Shown: one piece after another, positions 19,934-30,020 of the stretch
Layout: every line of letters starts with the position of its first letter
How positions within the stretch are numbered: the stretch's first letter is position 1
Assembly (NCBI GenBank): GCA_034521225.1
Contig: JAXHMR010000010.1
Location: forward strand, 1 to 64,000
From: Woeseia sp034521225
GTDB taxonomy: Bacteria > Pseudomonadota > Gammaproteobacteria > Steroidobacterales > Woeseiaceae
Reading direction: 5' to 3'
DNA length: 64,000 bases
The notes under the pieces: model-generated
Seen by the model: only the letters and a program-made list of their open reading frames with translations
Databases searched by the model: none
What the model was told of the DNA's origin: nothing
Position numbers and translations under genes: made by a program

Positions 19934-20065
19934 ATGCAACTCCATCATCAAATCTGATGCCGCATGATACGCTGCCTTATCCGCAATTCCAGACAGGGAT
20001 GAAATAACAACAGGTTATTTGCGGGGCAGGACCCTGAAAACATTTGGCGCCGGAGGAGCAGCAGT

Positions 20066-20551
20066 ATGTTAAAAGCAGGAGCACGGGCACCGGAATTTGT
20101 TTTGCCGGATGAGAAAGGCGAGGATGTGACTCTGTCCGACCTGCTGAACGACGGACCCCTGCTGCTGTACTTCTACCCGGCCGATTTCACGCCCGGCTGC
20201 ACGCGCGAGGCCTGCGCCTTCCGCGACATGCACGACGACCTGACGGCCGTCGGATTACGCATCGTTGGAATCAGTCCGCAGGACGCCGACAGCCACCAGC
20301 GATTTCGACGCGAACACAAGCTGCCGTTCGTGCTGCTCAGTGACGTCGACAAGGTCGCGATTCGCATGTACGACGTCGACGGTCCATTCGGCGTCGGCGT
20401 GCGCCGCGCAACCTTCCTGATCAACCGCGACCGGACAATCCAGGACGCCGTGCTGGCCGACGTCATGATCGGCCGCCACACCGAGTTCATCGAGAAGGCC
20501 GTCATGCTGCGCGAAACGGCCGGCTTCCGCGCCGGCAAGTACGATGACTGA
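20066..20551 (+). CDS. bcp: Peroxiredoxin Q / BCP family thiol peroxidase
   Basis: An intact protein of 161 residues: APEFVLPDEKGEDVTLSDLL, then LLLYFYPADFTPGCTREACA with peroxidatic Cys45 and resolving Cys50 five residues on, the atypical 2-Cys BCP pattern. FGVGVRRATFLINRDRTIQD gives the conserved active-site Arg region. It reduces hydroperoxides using thioredoxin in the cytoplasm; trxB lies about 21 kb away in this window. A GGAGGAG stretch lies some 10 bp upstream of the ATG. It is divergent from the S9 lipoprotein peptidase and convergent with yjbQ. Confidence 0.93.
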   Translation: MLKAGARAPEFVLPDEKGEDVTLSDLLNDGPLLLYFYPADFTPGCTREACAFRDMHDDLTAVGLRIVGISPQDADSHQRFRREHKLPFVLLSDVDKVAIRMYDVDGPFGVGVRRATFLINRDRTIQDAVLADVMIGRHTEFIEKAVMLRETAGFRAGKYDD

Positions 20552-20583
20552 ATAGCCCGAATTCCATCAACAACGTCCGGCTT

Positions 20584-21018
<435 letters not shown>

Positions 21019-21066
21019 AGAATTATCGTTTAATTTCAGATGGATCGCGATAATACTTAAAGTAAA

Positions 21067-21684
21067 TCAGGTCATTGTCTGCGAGGACGGCTCCGAGCCG
21101 TCGGGCTGGTACGGCTTACCGAAGCGCAGTCGTATCGTCTTGGTCTTGCCAAACCACGGAATCGTGACGATGTAGATATTGTCGTATTCGTTGTCGTGGA
21201 TCGGCGGCACGTTTTTGCTGGCGCCGAGATCCGCGATGAGCGCAGGAATCGTGTCGCTGTGACCGACGACGAGGATGATCTCGCCCTTGTGGTTTTCGAG
21301 GATGTCTGCGAAGACCGCCTCGTTGTCGTCCGGGTCGTAGGTCGTGATCGGTATGTCCAGTGCCTCGGACAGCGGTTGCGCGGTCTGCTGCGTTCGCTTG
21401 TACGGCGTCGAGTAGATGGCGTCGATGCCCGCAATGACGTCGGCATCGACGAGCTGCCGCGTCAACTCGGCCACGCGCCGGCGGCCAGCCGCGGACAGGT
21501 CCGGATCATCGGCCGTCGCACTGACCTTTTCCGCATGCCGCACGAAGATCACCGTCGTCGTCGCCTGCGACTCGAAAAACCACGCGAGCCCGACGGCAAT
21601 GGCAACGTAAATAATGATGAGCTGAATGCGGCGCCGGCGGCGTTTGCTGCGACGGTGTGCCTCGGATGAGCCGTTTTTCCCCAT
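21067..21684 (-). CDS. Membrane-anchored histidine phosphatase (phosphoglycerate-mutase-like)
   Basis: About 205 residues from ATG 21684; a GTG at 21711 would add nine. After a very basic stretch (RRSKRRRRRIQ) comes one TM segment (LIIIYVAIAVGLAWFF). The histidine phosphatase domain follows: TTVIFVRHAEK with the nucleophilic His, IDAIYSTPYKRTQQTAQPLS, and ILVVGHSDTIPALIADLGA with the second catalytic His. The catalytic domain would lie in the periplasm if the positive N-terminus stays inside. The substrate is unknown; SixA-like or sugar-phosphate activity are both possible. Confidence 0.85.
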   Translation of the reverse strand: MGKNGSSEAHRRSKRRRRRIQLIIIYVAIAVGLAWFFESQATTTVIFVRHAEKVSATADDPDLSAAGRRRVAELTRQLVDADVIAGIDAIYSTPYKRTQQTAQPLSEALDIPITTYDPDDNEAVFADILENHKGEIILVVGHSDTIPALIADLGASKNVPPIHDNEYDNIYIVTIPWFGKTKTIRLRFGKPYQPDGSEPSSQTMT

Positions 21685-21779
21685 GGACCGCGAGCTTACG
21701 GTGTTTTGCACGGTTTGACCACGCCCGGTGTCAGCAAGGCGCGCTGACGAGCGTCAGGGATTGGGACGCAAGCGGGGTA

Positions 21780-22094
21780 TCAGTCGCGCCGGCGGCGGCT
21801 TCCGCTCTTCGAGCCTGAAACGTCCCGGAACTCGCCTTCGATGACCTCGATCGATTCGTAGTGTTGAGTCGCGGCGCCCGGCTGGCCAGCTTGCTTTTGC
21901 AGGCGGCGGTTCAGCCACCAGATCCGGATGCCGATAATGGCGCCGAGTACCAGCAGCAGGCTGCCGAGCACAACAAACATGACGAAGCCGACCACCAGCG
22001 ACAGGCCAATGACGACGACCCCCGCTATGACGACCAGCGCATTGGCGATGGGATTGCCGGCTGGAAACGAATGGTTGTTGAATCGTTGATACAA
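21780..22094 (-). CDS. Small two-TM membrane protein
   Basis: 104 residues from a TTG at 22094, eight bases after the stop of the upstream gene. Two long hydrophobic helices (ALVVIAGVVVIGLSLVVGFV and FVVLGSLLLVLGAIIGIRIW) form a hairpin, followed by a soluble tail with HYESIEVIEGEFRDV and a basic end SGSRRRRD. The IEGEFRDV motif near the C-terminus occurs in small gammaproteobacterial membrane proteins of unknown function. No other in-frame start precedes the first helix. Confidence 0.65.
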   Translation of the reverse strand: MYQRFNNHSFPAGNPIANALVVIAGVVVIGLSLVVGFVMFVVLGSLLLVLGAIIGIRIWWLNRRLQKQAGQPGAATQHYESIEVIEGEFRDVSGSKSGSRRRRD

Positions 22095-22102
22095 TTTGAT
22101 AA

Positions 22103-22969
22103 CTAATCCTGTTGCGATGTTTCGCTGCGTGTATAAAAGCCTTCAAACCACGGCGTCCACGTTTCGCCGTCGTCATCTGACTGTTCGAAAAACTGCCGGA
22201 CACGGCCATCGGGTAGTGGTGTCCACAGGCCACGGAACGATGCCGTTGTGCCGTTGCTGACATAGTGTATCTGGCCGGTCAGCAACATGCCCTCGTCCGT
22301 CAGGTTACCGCGAATGTCGATCTGCGCGCCATCCGCCGAAGTCCACACCTGCACCCATTCCTTCCCGGCATGGTCGAAATAATTAATGCTCATACCGCTG
22401 CTGCCACCAATACCGGACCAGTGCTCGGTCAGTACGCAGCCCCGTTCTGCGCGCTCGATACGGTTCGCGCCCGCAAGTGTGCCGTCCGCTGTATGCACGA
22501 CCCAGTCGCCAAGCCAGAAATCGAATTGCCGGAACGCGTCCTGGTGTTCGCAGGGATAGGCGCTCACCGACATCGTCTCTACGAGCGCATCAAAGCCGGC
22601 ATGCCCGGCCAGCGTGCCGAGAAGCGGATCACCGGTCAATAGAGAGACGGCGCTGAAGCCCTGCCCGGCCAGCGTCTCAAGCCGCTCGACGGCCCCGTCA
22701 CGGTCATCCTTTGCCACGAGAATACGCGCCCGCTCAATACCAGCGCGTACCGGTGACAGCCCGAGTTCCGTGGCATGGTCCAGAGCGTCTTCCGCGGCAT
22801 CCAGGTCAGCGGCCTGCCGTGCATCGACAGCCGCCCGGTACCAGGCCTGTGGATCCTCGTTGTTGGCGTCAGGCGCGGCATGGGTAGTGGCGGACAGTGC
22901 CAGTACCGGCACGAGCAGGAAACCGCAAAGTGCCTTAAACAGTTCGTTTACTCGATTTTTCCTGGTCAT
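22103..22969 (-). CDS. Secreted protein with helical repeats and a DUF1579-like domain
   Basis: Intact, 288 residues from ATG 22969 (MTRKNRVNELFKALCGFLLV), which gives a clean signal peptide ending before APDANNEDPQ. Residues about 35-125 look like TPR helices (AWYRAAVDARQAADLDAAED, RILVAKDDRDGAVERLETLA). The C-terminal half has FRQFDFWLGDWVVHTADGTL, a DUF1579-like start, and INYFDHAGKEWVQVWTSADG, a lipocalin-like beta barrel. It probably binds a small ligand in the periplasm, inferred from fold type. The longer frame to 23023 is rejected because it would hide the signal peptide. Confidence 0.75.
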   Translation of the reverse strand: MTRKNRVNELFKALCGFLLVPVLALSATTHAAPDANNEDPQAWYRAAVDARQAADLDAAEDALDHATELGLSPVRAGIERARILVAKDDRDGAVERLETLAGQGFSAVSLLTGDPLLGTLAGHAGFDALVETMSVSAYPCEHQDAFRQFDFWLGDWVVHTADGTLAGANRIERAERGCVLTEHWSGIGGSSGMSINYFDHAGKEWVQVWTSADGAQIDIRGNLTDEGMLLTGQIHYVSNGTTASFRGLWTPLPDGRVRQFFEQSDDDGETWTPWFEGFYTRSETSQQD

Positions 22970-23079
22970 GATTGGCTCGCCGTGCGCCCCCCCGCGGTTT
23001 GGATGAGACATTTGACCCGGCAAGGTCGCTTGCGTTCAGCGGCGATACCGGTTTCTGCAGGAACCCGCATCAAAGGTGA

Positions 23080-23424
23080 TCAATCCCTGGGCGCCAACCG
23101 GTCAATCAGCAGATTCAAAATGGTCAGCAGCAGGCTGCCCAGCAGTGCCGCGCCAAAACCACCGATCTGGAAACCGGGCACCAGCGCGGCGGCGAGCCAG
23201 AACATCAGGGCATTGACGACGAACAGGAACAGACCGAGAGTCACGACGGTAAGCGGAAGGGTCAGGATGAACATGACAGGCCGCACAACGGCGTTGACTA
23301 CACCAAGAATCAGGGCAGCAATCAGTGCCGGCAAAAAACCGCCCAGGTAAACGCCGCTCACAACGTTCGCAACGACGAGCAAAGCAACGGCTGTAAGAAC
23401 GAGATGCAGGAAAAATGCGCCCAT
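23080..23424 (-). CDS. YvlD/holin-4-superfamily membrane protein
   Basis: Intact, 114 residues with four TM helices (LHLVLTAVALLVVANVVSGV, LPALIAALILGVVNAVVRPV, LTVVTLGLFLFVVNALMFWL, AALLGSLLLTILNLLID). The GVYLGGF, NAVVRPV and TLGLFLFVVNALMFW motifs identify the family annotated as phage holin 4 / YvlD. Despite the name these are chromosomal envelope-stress proteins in most bacteria, and nothing here suggests a prophage. It starts 10 bp after the DUF885 stop, same strand. Confidence 0.9.
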   Translation of the reverse strand: MGAFFLHLVLTAVALLVVANVVSGVYLGGFLPALIAALILGVVNAVVRPVMFILTLPLTVVTLGLFLFVVNALMFWLAAALVPGFQIGGFGAALLGSLLLTILNLLIDRLAPRD

Positions 23425-23433
23425 GTGCCGATC

Positions 23434-25314
23434 CTATTTCACTTGCACGAGCGTGCGGCTCGCCACCCATGCATTGACCCGGCGTTCCAGGATCTCGAGG
23501 GGCAATCCTCCGCCGCCCAGCACCGTGTCGTGGAAACCCCGGATGTCAAAACGGTCCCCGAGTTCGGACTTTGCTTTCTCGCGCATCTCAAGAATTTTCA
23601 TCATGCCGATCTTGTAAGACGTCGCCTGTCCGGGAATGACAAGATACCGTTGCACCTCTGAGCGAATTGCGCCTTCGGCGCTGGACGAATTCGCCCGGAA
23701 ATAGTCGACCGCTTCCTCCTCACTCCAGCCCTTCGCATGGAGACCGGTATCCACTACAAGCCGGATGGCTCGCCAGATTTCGCTCGAGAGCCGGCCAAAA
23801 TCGGAGTAAGGATCCTCGTACGCGCCCATCTCCTTCGCCAGTTGTTCGGCATAAAGTCCCCAGCCTTCAGCATAGGCATTGAAGAAACTCTGCGTGCGGA
23901 ATTTTGGAATGCCTTCCAGTTCCTGTGCAATTGAAATCTGCATGTGATGGCCCGGGTTACCCTCGTGATAGGCGATGACTTCGAGCTGGTGTTTCGGCAT
24001 CGCGCTCATGTCCGAGAGATGGGCGTAATAAATACCGGGACGCGATCCATCAGCGGTACCCGGGAAATAATGCTGCGCCGCTCCTGGCTGCTCGCGAAAT
24101 GGCTCGACGCGTTTCACCTCGAGGCTAGCCTTGGGGAGTATGCCGAAGTAATCCGGCAAGCGGGCAGTGAGCGCGTCAATATGATCGCGCGCCGCCTGCA
24201 AGTAGCCTTCCCGGCCCTCGTCGGTATCCGGAAAAAGAATTGCGGATCTTCGCGCAGGAATACGAAGAATTCCTGCAGCGTACCCTCGAAACCGACACTT
24301 TCCTTGATCGCTTCCATCTCGGATTGGATGCGTGCTACCTCGGCAAGACCGTACTCGTGAACCTCATCAGCGGTAATGTCGGTCGTCGTCGCGAAAGCCA
24401 GCCGTTCGTCGTAATACAGAAGTCCGCGCGGCAGAGCACCAACGCCGGAGGCCTCTGCATCCGCGTTCGGCAGATCGGATTCGAACCAGCTGATCAGCGC
24501 ATCGTAGGAAGGCTTGAAGCTTTCGATGAGCGCCTGGCGCGTCGCGGCGCGAAGATCGTTCGCTTTCTCCGCATCGATTTTGCCTTCCTGTTGCAAGGCA
24601 TCGATCTTGGCATTTCGCGTCCGCCCACAGCGGGGATTCGCCCTCACCCTCGAAAGGCACGCCATTGACGAGGCCGCGAGCCTGTTGCAGAACCCCTTCA
24701 TAAGCGAATTGCGGGGGCCGGATACCTTCTTCGGCTGCAAGTTGCGCACGTTCGAGAAGCTGGTCGAGGCCGCGCGAAATGCCGACGATACGCGTGACAT
24801 ACGCTTCCATGTCGGCCAGCTCATCGACCTTGTGGAAGGCGATGAGAATCTGCGGGAGGATGGCTTGCGCGCCTTGCATTTGCGTAAACACGTAGTTGTG
24901 ACGGCGGAAGGGCAACGCACGTTCCGCTCGTTCGAGCTCATAGACCCAGACGTCATAGGACATCTTCGCCTCGTCAGTCAGGCGCTCGTAGTCGAATGAT
25001 TCCTGCAATTCCGCGGTCGTGCTACGCCGCCATGCGAGCTGCTCGTCTTCACTGCGTTCGGAGAAATCGTCGACCCTGTCGTAGTCGTCCTTCCGGCCCA
25101 GGATGGTCTTGCGAATCGGGCTGAAGTCGAGTTCCTCTTCCCAGCGCGCTGCAAACCATTCGTTGAGTCGCGCCGTCTCGGCTTTATTCACCGCCGACGC
25201 GGACCCGCCGGCTCGTTCGGTCGTCGTTGCCGGCACGGCAGATTCGTCCGCGCTGCGGTCGCCGCAAGCAGCGAGCATCGCTGCCAGCAGCAGGGCAGTC
25301 AGGGGGTATTGCAT
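23434..25314 (-). pseudogene. DUF885 family lipoprotein (putative metallopeptidase), frameshifted
   Basis: The reconstructed protein is about 625 residues. It begins with a lipoprotein signal (MQYPLTALLLAAMLAACGDR), then RLNEWFAARWEEELDFSPIR and FTQMQGAQAILPQILIAFHK. The active-site-like segment is VIAYHEGNPGHHMQISIAQE, followed by FFNAYAEGWGLYAEQLAKEM and RSEVQRYLVIPGQATSYKIG. These are the DUF885 hallmarks, a large family with a gluzincin-like HExxxH arrangement thought to be peptidases. Frame changes lie near 24620 and 24210. It is probably periplasmic and, with the two S9 enzymes, points to peptide scavenging. Confidence 0.85.
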
Positions 25315-25679
25315 GGGGAGATCCTGAATTTCGGTGATTACCGGATTCTATATCAAGCCATCGGAAGTTGGGGCATCAACCCTGGTCGAAACAAGCTACT
25401 GGCAAGCCGCGAAAACGACCCCATCGAGGAGATGGGTACGACTATCAGGGCGGGCCATGCAGGCAAGGGCGCTTGCAGGGCAGGCCAGACTTGGCATTTG
25501 GGCTGGAACCCTCCGATGAAACTACCTGATCTTTCGCCAAAGTCGTGACCGGGTACCTGTCCTCGAATTGCAATCCGCTCCACAATTCAAGATGACCATC
25601 GGCTGGCAATATTGCCAGTGTCTGCGAGTCTTTCGGTGACCTCACGCACGGCCAATAAGCCGATGATGGCACCATTGCA
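25315..25679. other. Divergent intergenic region without recognisable genes
   Basis: This 365-bp stretch separates the DUF885 gene (leftward) and the diguanylate cyclase gene (rightward). Short open frames exist on both strands but none has a domain or a convincing start. I see no repeat unit of the families found elsewhere in the window. Confidence 0.5.
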
Positions 25680-26690
25680 ATGGGAAACATGACGGAATCT
25701 AGAACCGGTTTCGGTGCACTCGAGCGACTAAAGTCCGACACCCACCTGGCTATCCTGTGCGGGTTCGCCACAGTCGGCTCACTGGCACTTGGGCTATTCG
25801 CCGTCTTTCGCCTGACTCAGGGCCAGGTCTCCGAAGCGGTGGCTGATGGACTGCTCGTCGCCTCGATTGTCGGCGGCTTTGCTTACGCCTGGAAGACCGG
25901 ACGCAGCGTAATGGCCGGGAATCTGATCGCCATACTGCTTACCGCCGGCGCCCTGTTTATGATTCCCGTCCGCGGATTGTCCTACATGTGGCTGTTCTCA
26001 CTGATGATTTCGATATTCCTGATGGCCAATAACCGTGTCGGTATCGTGCTGTCGATGCTGCTCGTCGGCGTTATCGGCAGTACACCTGAACTGTTCGCCG
26101 ACCGCGTTGAACAGGCAACGTTTATAGCAGTCGCCGTACAGGTCGCGGTGTTCTCCTTCGTGTTTGCCTGGCGAACCTCACGCCAGCATCGGCAGCTCGA
26201 CGTCATGGCCAACCGCGACCCGCTTACCGGAATCGGCAATCGGCGCGCCCTGCGCCGCGAGATTGCGATACACGCGGAAGCTGCCCGGATGCGCGGCGAG
26301 CCGGCCGGCCTCGCGGTCATCGACCTGGACCATTTCAAGGACGTTAACGACGCCCACGGTCACGATGCGGGCGACAAGGTACTGGTCGACCTCGCCGGGA
26401 TCGTAAGCGACACCATGCGCGCCGCCGACAGCTTTTACCGTTATGGCGGCGAGGAATTCGTCCTTATCATGCCAGGCACCGCACCGGAAGGGATCGCGCC
26501 CGCACTCGACAAGCTGCAGGGGGCCATTCGCGAACGGCTGCACGGGCCCGGCGGACCCGTGACCGTGTCCATAGGCGCGGCCGGACTCGATGCCGACGAC
26601 GATCCAGGCCAATGGCTAACCCGCGCCGACCGCGCGCTTTACGCGGCCAAGGCTGCGGGGCGCGACCGCTTCTGCGTTGACTACGACTGA
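25680..26690 (+). CDS. Membrane-bound diguanylate cyclase (GGDEF)
   Basis: Intact, 336 residues (ATG 25680; ATG 25689 is also possible). Residues about 20-165 hold five or six TM helices. The GGDEF domain starts with DVMANRDPLTGIGNRRALRR and carries DLDHFKDVNDAHGHDAGDKV. The signature is GGEEF at about residue 256, an active form. RAAD lies five residues before it, matching the RxxD inhibitory site, so product feedback is likely. The end TRADRALYAAKAAGRDRFCV is standard. It makes cyclic di-GMP from GTP. There is no EAL domain, so it is a pure synthase. It is convergent with tRNA-Ser. Confidence 0.93.
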   Translation: MGNMTESRTGFGALERLKSDTHLAILCGFATVGSLALGLFAVFRLTQGQVSEAVADGLLVASIVGGFAYAWKTGRSVMAGNLIAILLTAGALFMIPVRGLSYMWLFSLMISIFLMANNRVGIVLSMLLVGVIGSTPELFADRVEQATFIAVAVQVAVFSFVFAWRTSRQHRQLDVMANRDPLTGIGNRRALRREIAIHAEAARMRGEPAGLAVIDLDHFKDVNDAHGHDAGDKVLVDLAGIVSDTMRAADSFYRYGGEEFVLIMPGTAPEGIAPALDKLQGAIRERLHGPGGPVTVSIGAAGLDADDDPGQWLTRADRALYAAKAAGRDRFCVDYD

Positions 26691-26781
26691 CCAAAGCCGC
26701 CTGTCGAACAGACTGGAACACCGGTCGAAGCGGTCTCCATCGGTCAGCCGTTCGGCTATTCCTGGCTCAAGGCTTAAGGAA

Positions 26782-26874
<93 letters not shown>

Positions 26875-27147
26875 GATTCAGTCCGCCTTTCCATTGCTGC
26901 AACGATGTTCACTTAAGATCAATCCGCGCCGTCCGGCTTTGGTGCTTTTTAGGGAGTGAGCGGATTGGGGATTTTCAAGACCAGTGCATTCAACCGCTCT
27001 GCCACCTCTCCGTTCTTATCCGCCTTTCCATTACTGCATCGTCAGTCACTAAAGATCAATCCGCACCGCCCGGCGGAGGTGCTTTTAGGGAGTGGGCGGA
27101 TTGGGGATTTTCAAGACCAGTGCATTCAACCGCTCTGCCACCTCTCC
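26875..27147 (-). repeat. Two tandem ~136-bp units each carrying the 5' half of tRNA-Ser
   Basis: Unit 1 (26875-27011, 137 bp) and unit 2 (27012-27147, 136 bp) are about 80% identical by eye. Each ends on the plus strand with the same 40 bases as the 5' end of the adjacent tRNA-Ser(TGA), covering acceptor 5' strand, D-arm, anticodon 5' strand and anticodon loop, with no mismatch seen. After the loop they diverge from the tRNA: the 3' anticodon strand, variable arm, T-arm and acceptor 3' strand are missing. The remaining ~95 bp of each unit contains an inverted repeat ATCCGC...GCGGAT enclosing a smaller stem (GCACC/GGTGC in unit 2, GCGCC/GGTGC in unit 1). Read with the tRNA, the order is half, spacer, half, spacer, full tRNA. 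No protein gene is supported. Confidence 0.9.
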
Positions 27148-27219
27148 AGAACTCACGTCGCGTGCATCGCGGTCGCATTGTGCGTGTGCACCTCGCCGGT
27201 TTCAAGCAGGCCGGCCGGG

Positions 27220-28377
27220 TCAGCCGAGCGCGCGGCGTATGCCGGCCAGTCCCGCTTCCAGTTGCTTGCGCGGACAGGCGACGTTCATGCGCAGGAAGCC
27301 CTCGCCTTCAAGGCCGAATTCCGTGCCACCGTACAGTGCGACGCCGCCCTGCTCCGTCAGCCGGCGCATGACCTCGGTTTCGCTGATGCCGAGTTCCCGG
27401 TAATCGAGCCACGCGAGGTAAGTGGCTTCAGCCGGCACGGCACGCACACCCCGTACGTGCTCGTCGAGATACGATGCCACTAGCCGGTGATTCTCCGCGA
27501 CATACTCAATGACGTCGTCCAGCCAATCGCCGCAGTAGCGGTAGGCCGCGACCATGCCGACACCGCCAAACGTGCTGTCGTGATTGAGTTGCGTCGTATC
27601 CAGGAAGCGCTGGAACGCCGCACGTATCTCCCCGTCCGGCATTACCAGCGTTGCCTGCGGTATGCCGGCCGTGTTGAATGGCTTGTTGGGCGACACGACG
27701 GACACGGACTTCGACCAGCCGAGTGACACAAACGGAATGTGGCGCTTGCCGGGCAGCAGCAGGTCACAGTGGACTTCGTCGCAGATGACGATCAGGTCGT
27801 GTTCGCGCGCAAGGTCTGCCAATGCGCCCAACTCGCTCCGGGTGAACACGCGGCCGGTCGGGTTGTGGGGATTGCACAGTATGATCATGCGCGTGTCATC
27901 GCGCAGCAACCGGCGCATGCCGTCAACGTCCAGTTCGAATCGGCCATTACGTTCGATGAGCGGGTTCCGCAGCAGTTTGCGATCCGTTTTTTCGACCAGC
28001 CCCAGCAGCGGCCCGTAAGTCGGCGTCGGCGCGACGATGCTGTTGCCCGGATCGGTCATTGTCATGATCAGGCCGTAAATCCCTACAATTGAACTGGGCG
28101 GACAGAACTTGAGCCATTCGCGCGGCACGTCCCAGTCGTGCCGCTTCAGGAGCCAGCCGCGCACGGCATCGCGGTACTCGTCGCTGCGTTCGACGTAGCC
28201 CAGCACCGGGTGCTCGAGACGGTCGCGAATGGCATCGAGGATCGGCAGCGGCGTCGCGAAGTCCATGTCCGCGACCCAGAACGGCAGCAGCCCTTCCCGG
28301 CCGAACAGCCGCTCGCTGCCGTCCCACTTGTAGCTGTCGCTGCCGTGCCGTTCGATGGCGTGGTCGAGGGTCGTCAT
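27220..28377 (-). CDS. PatB/MalY family PLP-dependent C-S lyase
   Basis: Intact, 385 residues. It contains LLPFWVADMDFATPLPILDA (the family's VADMDF motif), GYVERSDEYRDAVRGWLLKR, IILCNPHNPTGRVFTRSELG, VICDEVHCDLLLPGKRHIPF and VVSPNKPFNTAGIPQATLVM, in which the Lys forms the PLP Schiff base. MalY/PatB enzymes cleave cystathionine or related thioethers to a thiol, pyruvate and ammonia. The start MTTLDHAIERHGSDSYKWDG is well placed. It lies 72 bp from the tRNA-Ser half-gene array and 11 bp after the antiporter stop on the same strand. Confidence 0.92.
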   Translation of the reverse strand: MTTLDHAIERHGSDSYKWDGSERLFGREGLLPFWVADMDFATPLPILDAIRDRLEHPVLGYVERSDEYRDAVRGWLLKRHDWDVPREWLKFCPPSSIVGIYGLIMTMTDPGNSIVAPTPTYGPLLGLVEKTDRKLLRNPLIERNGRFELDVDGMRRLLRDDTRMIILCNPHNPTGRVFTRSELGALADLAREHDLIVICDEVHCDLLLPGKRHIPFVSLGWSKSVSVVSPNKPFNTAGIPQATLVMPDGEIRAAFQRFLDTTQLNHDSTFGGVGMVAAYRYCGDWLDDVIEYVAENHRLVASYLDEHVRGVRAVPAEATYLAWLDYRELGISETEVMRRLTEQGGVALYGGTEFGLEGEGFLRMNVACPRKQLEAGLAGIRRALG

Positions 28378-28388
28378 TTATTCCTCCG

Positions 28389-29792
28389 TCAGATCAGCAG
28401 GTACAGGCCGGTTGTCACCACGGCGACCAGCACCGCGTACGGCAATTGTGTCACGACATGGTCGATGTGATCGCTGCCGGCGCCGACCGATGCCAGTACC
28501 GAGGTATCCGATACCGGTGACGAATGGTCGCCGAAAATACCGCCACCAGCCACCGCCGCCACGGTCTGGTAGACGAGCGGCGTCAGTTCACCGCCTGAAA
28601 ACTCGAAAGCGACGGGCAATGCGACCGGCATCATCAAGGCATAGGCGCCCCACGATGTTCCGGTTGAAAACGAGATCACTGCAGCCATGCCGAACGTCAG
28701 TGCGACCAGTGTGTTCGGTGTCAGGTCCGACGCAAACTGAGCGATGATGTAGCCGGCGGCATTGAGTTCGGACGTGACCGCGTTGAGCGCGTAGGCGAGC
28801 GCCACAATCAACAGTGCGGGCATAATGCTTTTGCTGCCGGCAACAATAACATCGCCGAGTTCGGCGACGCTTGCGAATTCACCGCGTACGCCCAGAACCG
28901 CGAAAAGGTAGACGTTGACCAGCATGAATGCTTCGACGATTTTTACCGAGCCACCGATGATCAGCGTTGCAGCACCAACTCCCACCAGCAGCAGCACCGG
29001 CACCAGCAGTTCGAATGTTAGCGATGGCGGCTTGCGGCGATCGCTGGCTGTGACATCGTCCCCCTCATCGCCACTCAAGGGTTTGGCACCCGGCCGAAGC
29101 AGCTCGCCGGTTTCGCGCACGCGCTGCTCGGCCTTCTGCATCGGACCAAAATCCGGAATGACGCGCAGGCAGATCAGCAATGTAAACAGCAGCATCAGCA
29201 GCGGATAGAAGTTGTACGGAATGGCCGCGATGAAGACGCTGACGCCCTGCTCGATGGAGGTAACCGGGCCGCCCTGCGCCGCAATCAGGCTTGCGACATA
29301 CGCGCCCCAGGCCGTGAACGGCACCAGGATGCAGACCGAGGCCGTCGTCGAATCCAGGATGAACGCAAGCTTTTCACGCGGGATGCGTGCACGGTCCGAC
29401 ATCGGACGGAGCACGGATCCGCTGAGCAGCGGGCTGAAGTAATCGTCGATGATGATGAGACCCATTGTCCATGCCGACACCTCGACGCTGCGGCGACTGC
29501 CCTCGGCGCGGCTGAAGCGCTGCGCCAGAGCACCGAGCACACCGGCGCGCCGGAACAGCTGGAACAGGATGCCGATCAGCAACACGATCTGGCAGATCCA
29601 GATGAAGTCGCCATTGCCGAGTGCGGCCTGGAACAGTTCGTTCAGCCCTGCGCCCGGCGCCTGTCCCAGCATCAGCGTGCCGGTCACGGTGCCGAGCAGC
29701 ATCGCAACGAGTGCCGAACGTGTCGCGAACGCCAGTATCAGCGTGATGGCCAGCGGTAGCAGTGCCCAGGGCCCCCAGTCCGTTGTTATCAT
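28389..29792 (-). CDS. NhaC-family Na+/H+ antiporter-like transporter
   Basis: Intact, 467 residues, 11-12 TM helices. Motifs include MGLIIIDDYFSPLLSGSVLR, PREKLAFILDSTTASVCILV, FSTGTSWGAYALMMPVALPV and GGGIFGDHSSPVSDTSVLAS, the GDHxSPxSDT signature of the NhaC superfamily. Members exchange Na+ or organic acids and amines for protons; substrate specificity is not readable from sequence. It lies directly upstream of the PatB-like lyase on the same strand, so it may carry a sulfur amino acid or other lyase substrate. That link is inference. Confidence 0.9.
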   Translation of the reverse strand: MITTDWGPWALLPLAITLILAFATRSALVAMLLGTVTGTLMLGQAPGAGLNELFQAALGNGDFIWICQIVLLIGILFQLFRRAGVLGALAQRFSRAEGSRRSVEVSAWTMGLIIIDDYFSPLLSGSVLRPMSDRARIPREKLAFILDSTTASVCILVPFTAWGAYVASLIAAQGGPVTSIEQGVSVFIAAIPYNFYPLLMLLFTLLICLRVIPDFGPMQKAEQRVRETGELLRPGAKPLSGDEGDDVTASDRRKPPSLTFELLVPVLLLVGVGAATLIIGGSVKIVEAFMLVNVYLFAVLGVRGEFASVAELGDVIVAGSKSIMPALLIVALAYALNAVTSELNAAGYIIAQFASDLTPNTLVALTFGMAAVISFSTGTSWGAYALMMPVALPVAFEFSGGELTPLVYQTVAAVAGGGIFGDHSSPVSDTSVLASVGAGSDHIDHVVTQLPYAVLVAVVTTGLYLLI

Positions 29793-29825
29793 GTCCCGTG
29801 TCCTGTTTGGTGACTGTCATTGGTT

Positions 29826-30020
29826 CATGAGATCGCCACGTCGCTACGCTCCTCGCGATGACGAGGGTCGCCGCGCCTCGCGAGGGCGGCACGTCTTTGC
29901 GAGCCCGAAGGGCGTGGCAATCTCGACGAAGGCCGCTACGCTCCTCGCAATGATGATGTGTCGCCGCGCCTCGCGAGGACGGCGCGTCTTTGCGAGCCCG
30001 AAGGGCGTGGCAATCTCGTA
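29826..30020. repeat. REP-like cluster, locus 3
   Basis: About five units in alternating orientation between the divergent nhaC-like and NHL genes, including two copies of GCGAGCCCGAAGGGCGTGGC followed by AATCTCG about 110 bp apart, so a larger segment is itself duplicated. The 204 bp that follow (30021-30224) hold no gene and presumably the promoter of the NHL gene. Confidence 0.82.

Noticed and set aside
23080..23424. Prophage holin
   Set aside because: The family name includes holin, but the four-TM YvlD type is chromosomal, and no phage genes, lysin or attachment sites are nearby.
26968..27147. Two extra tRNA-Ser genes
   Set aside because: Only the first 40 nt are present; the 3' anticodon strand, variable arm, T-arm and acceptor 3' strand are missing, so no cloverleaf can form.
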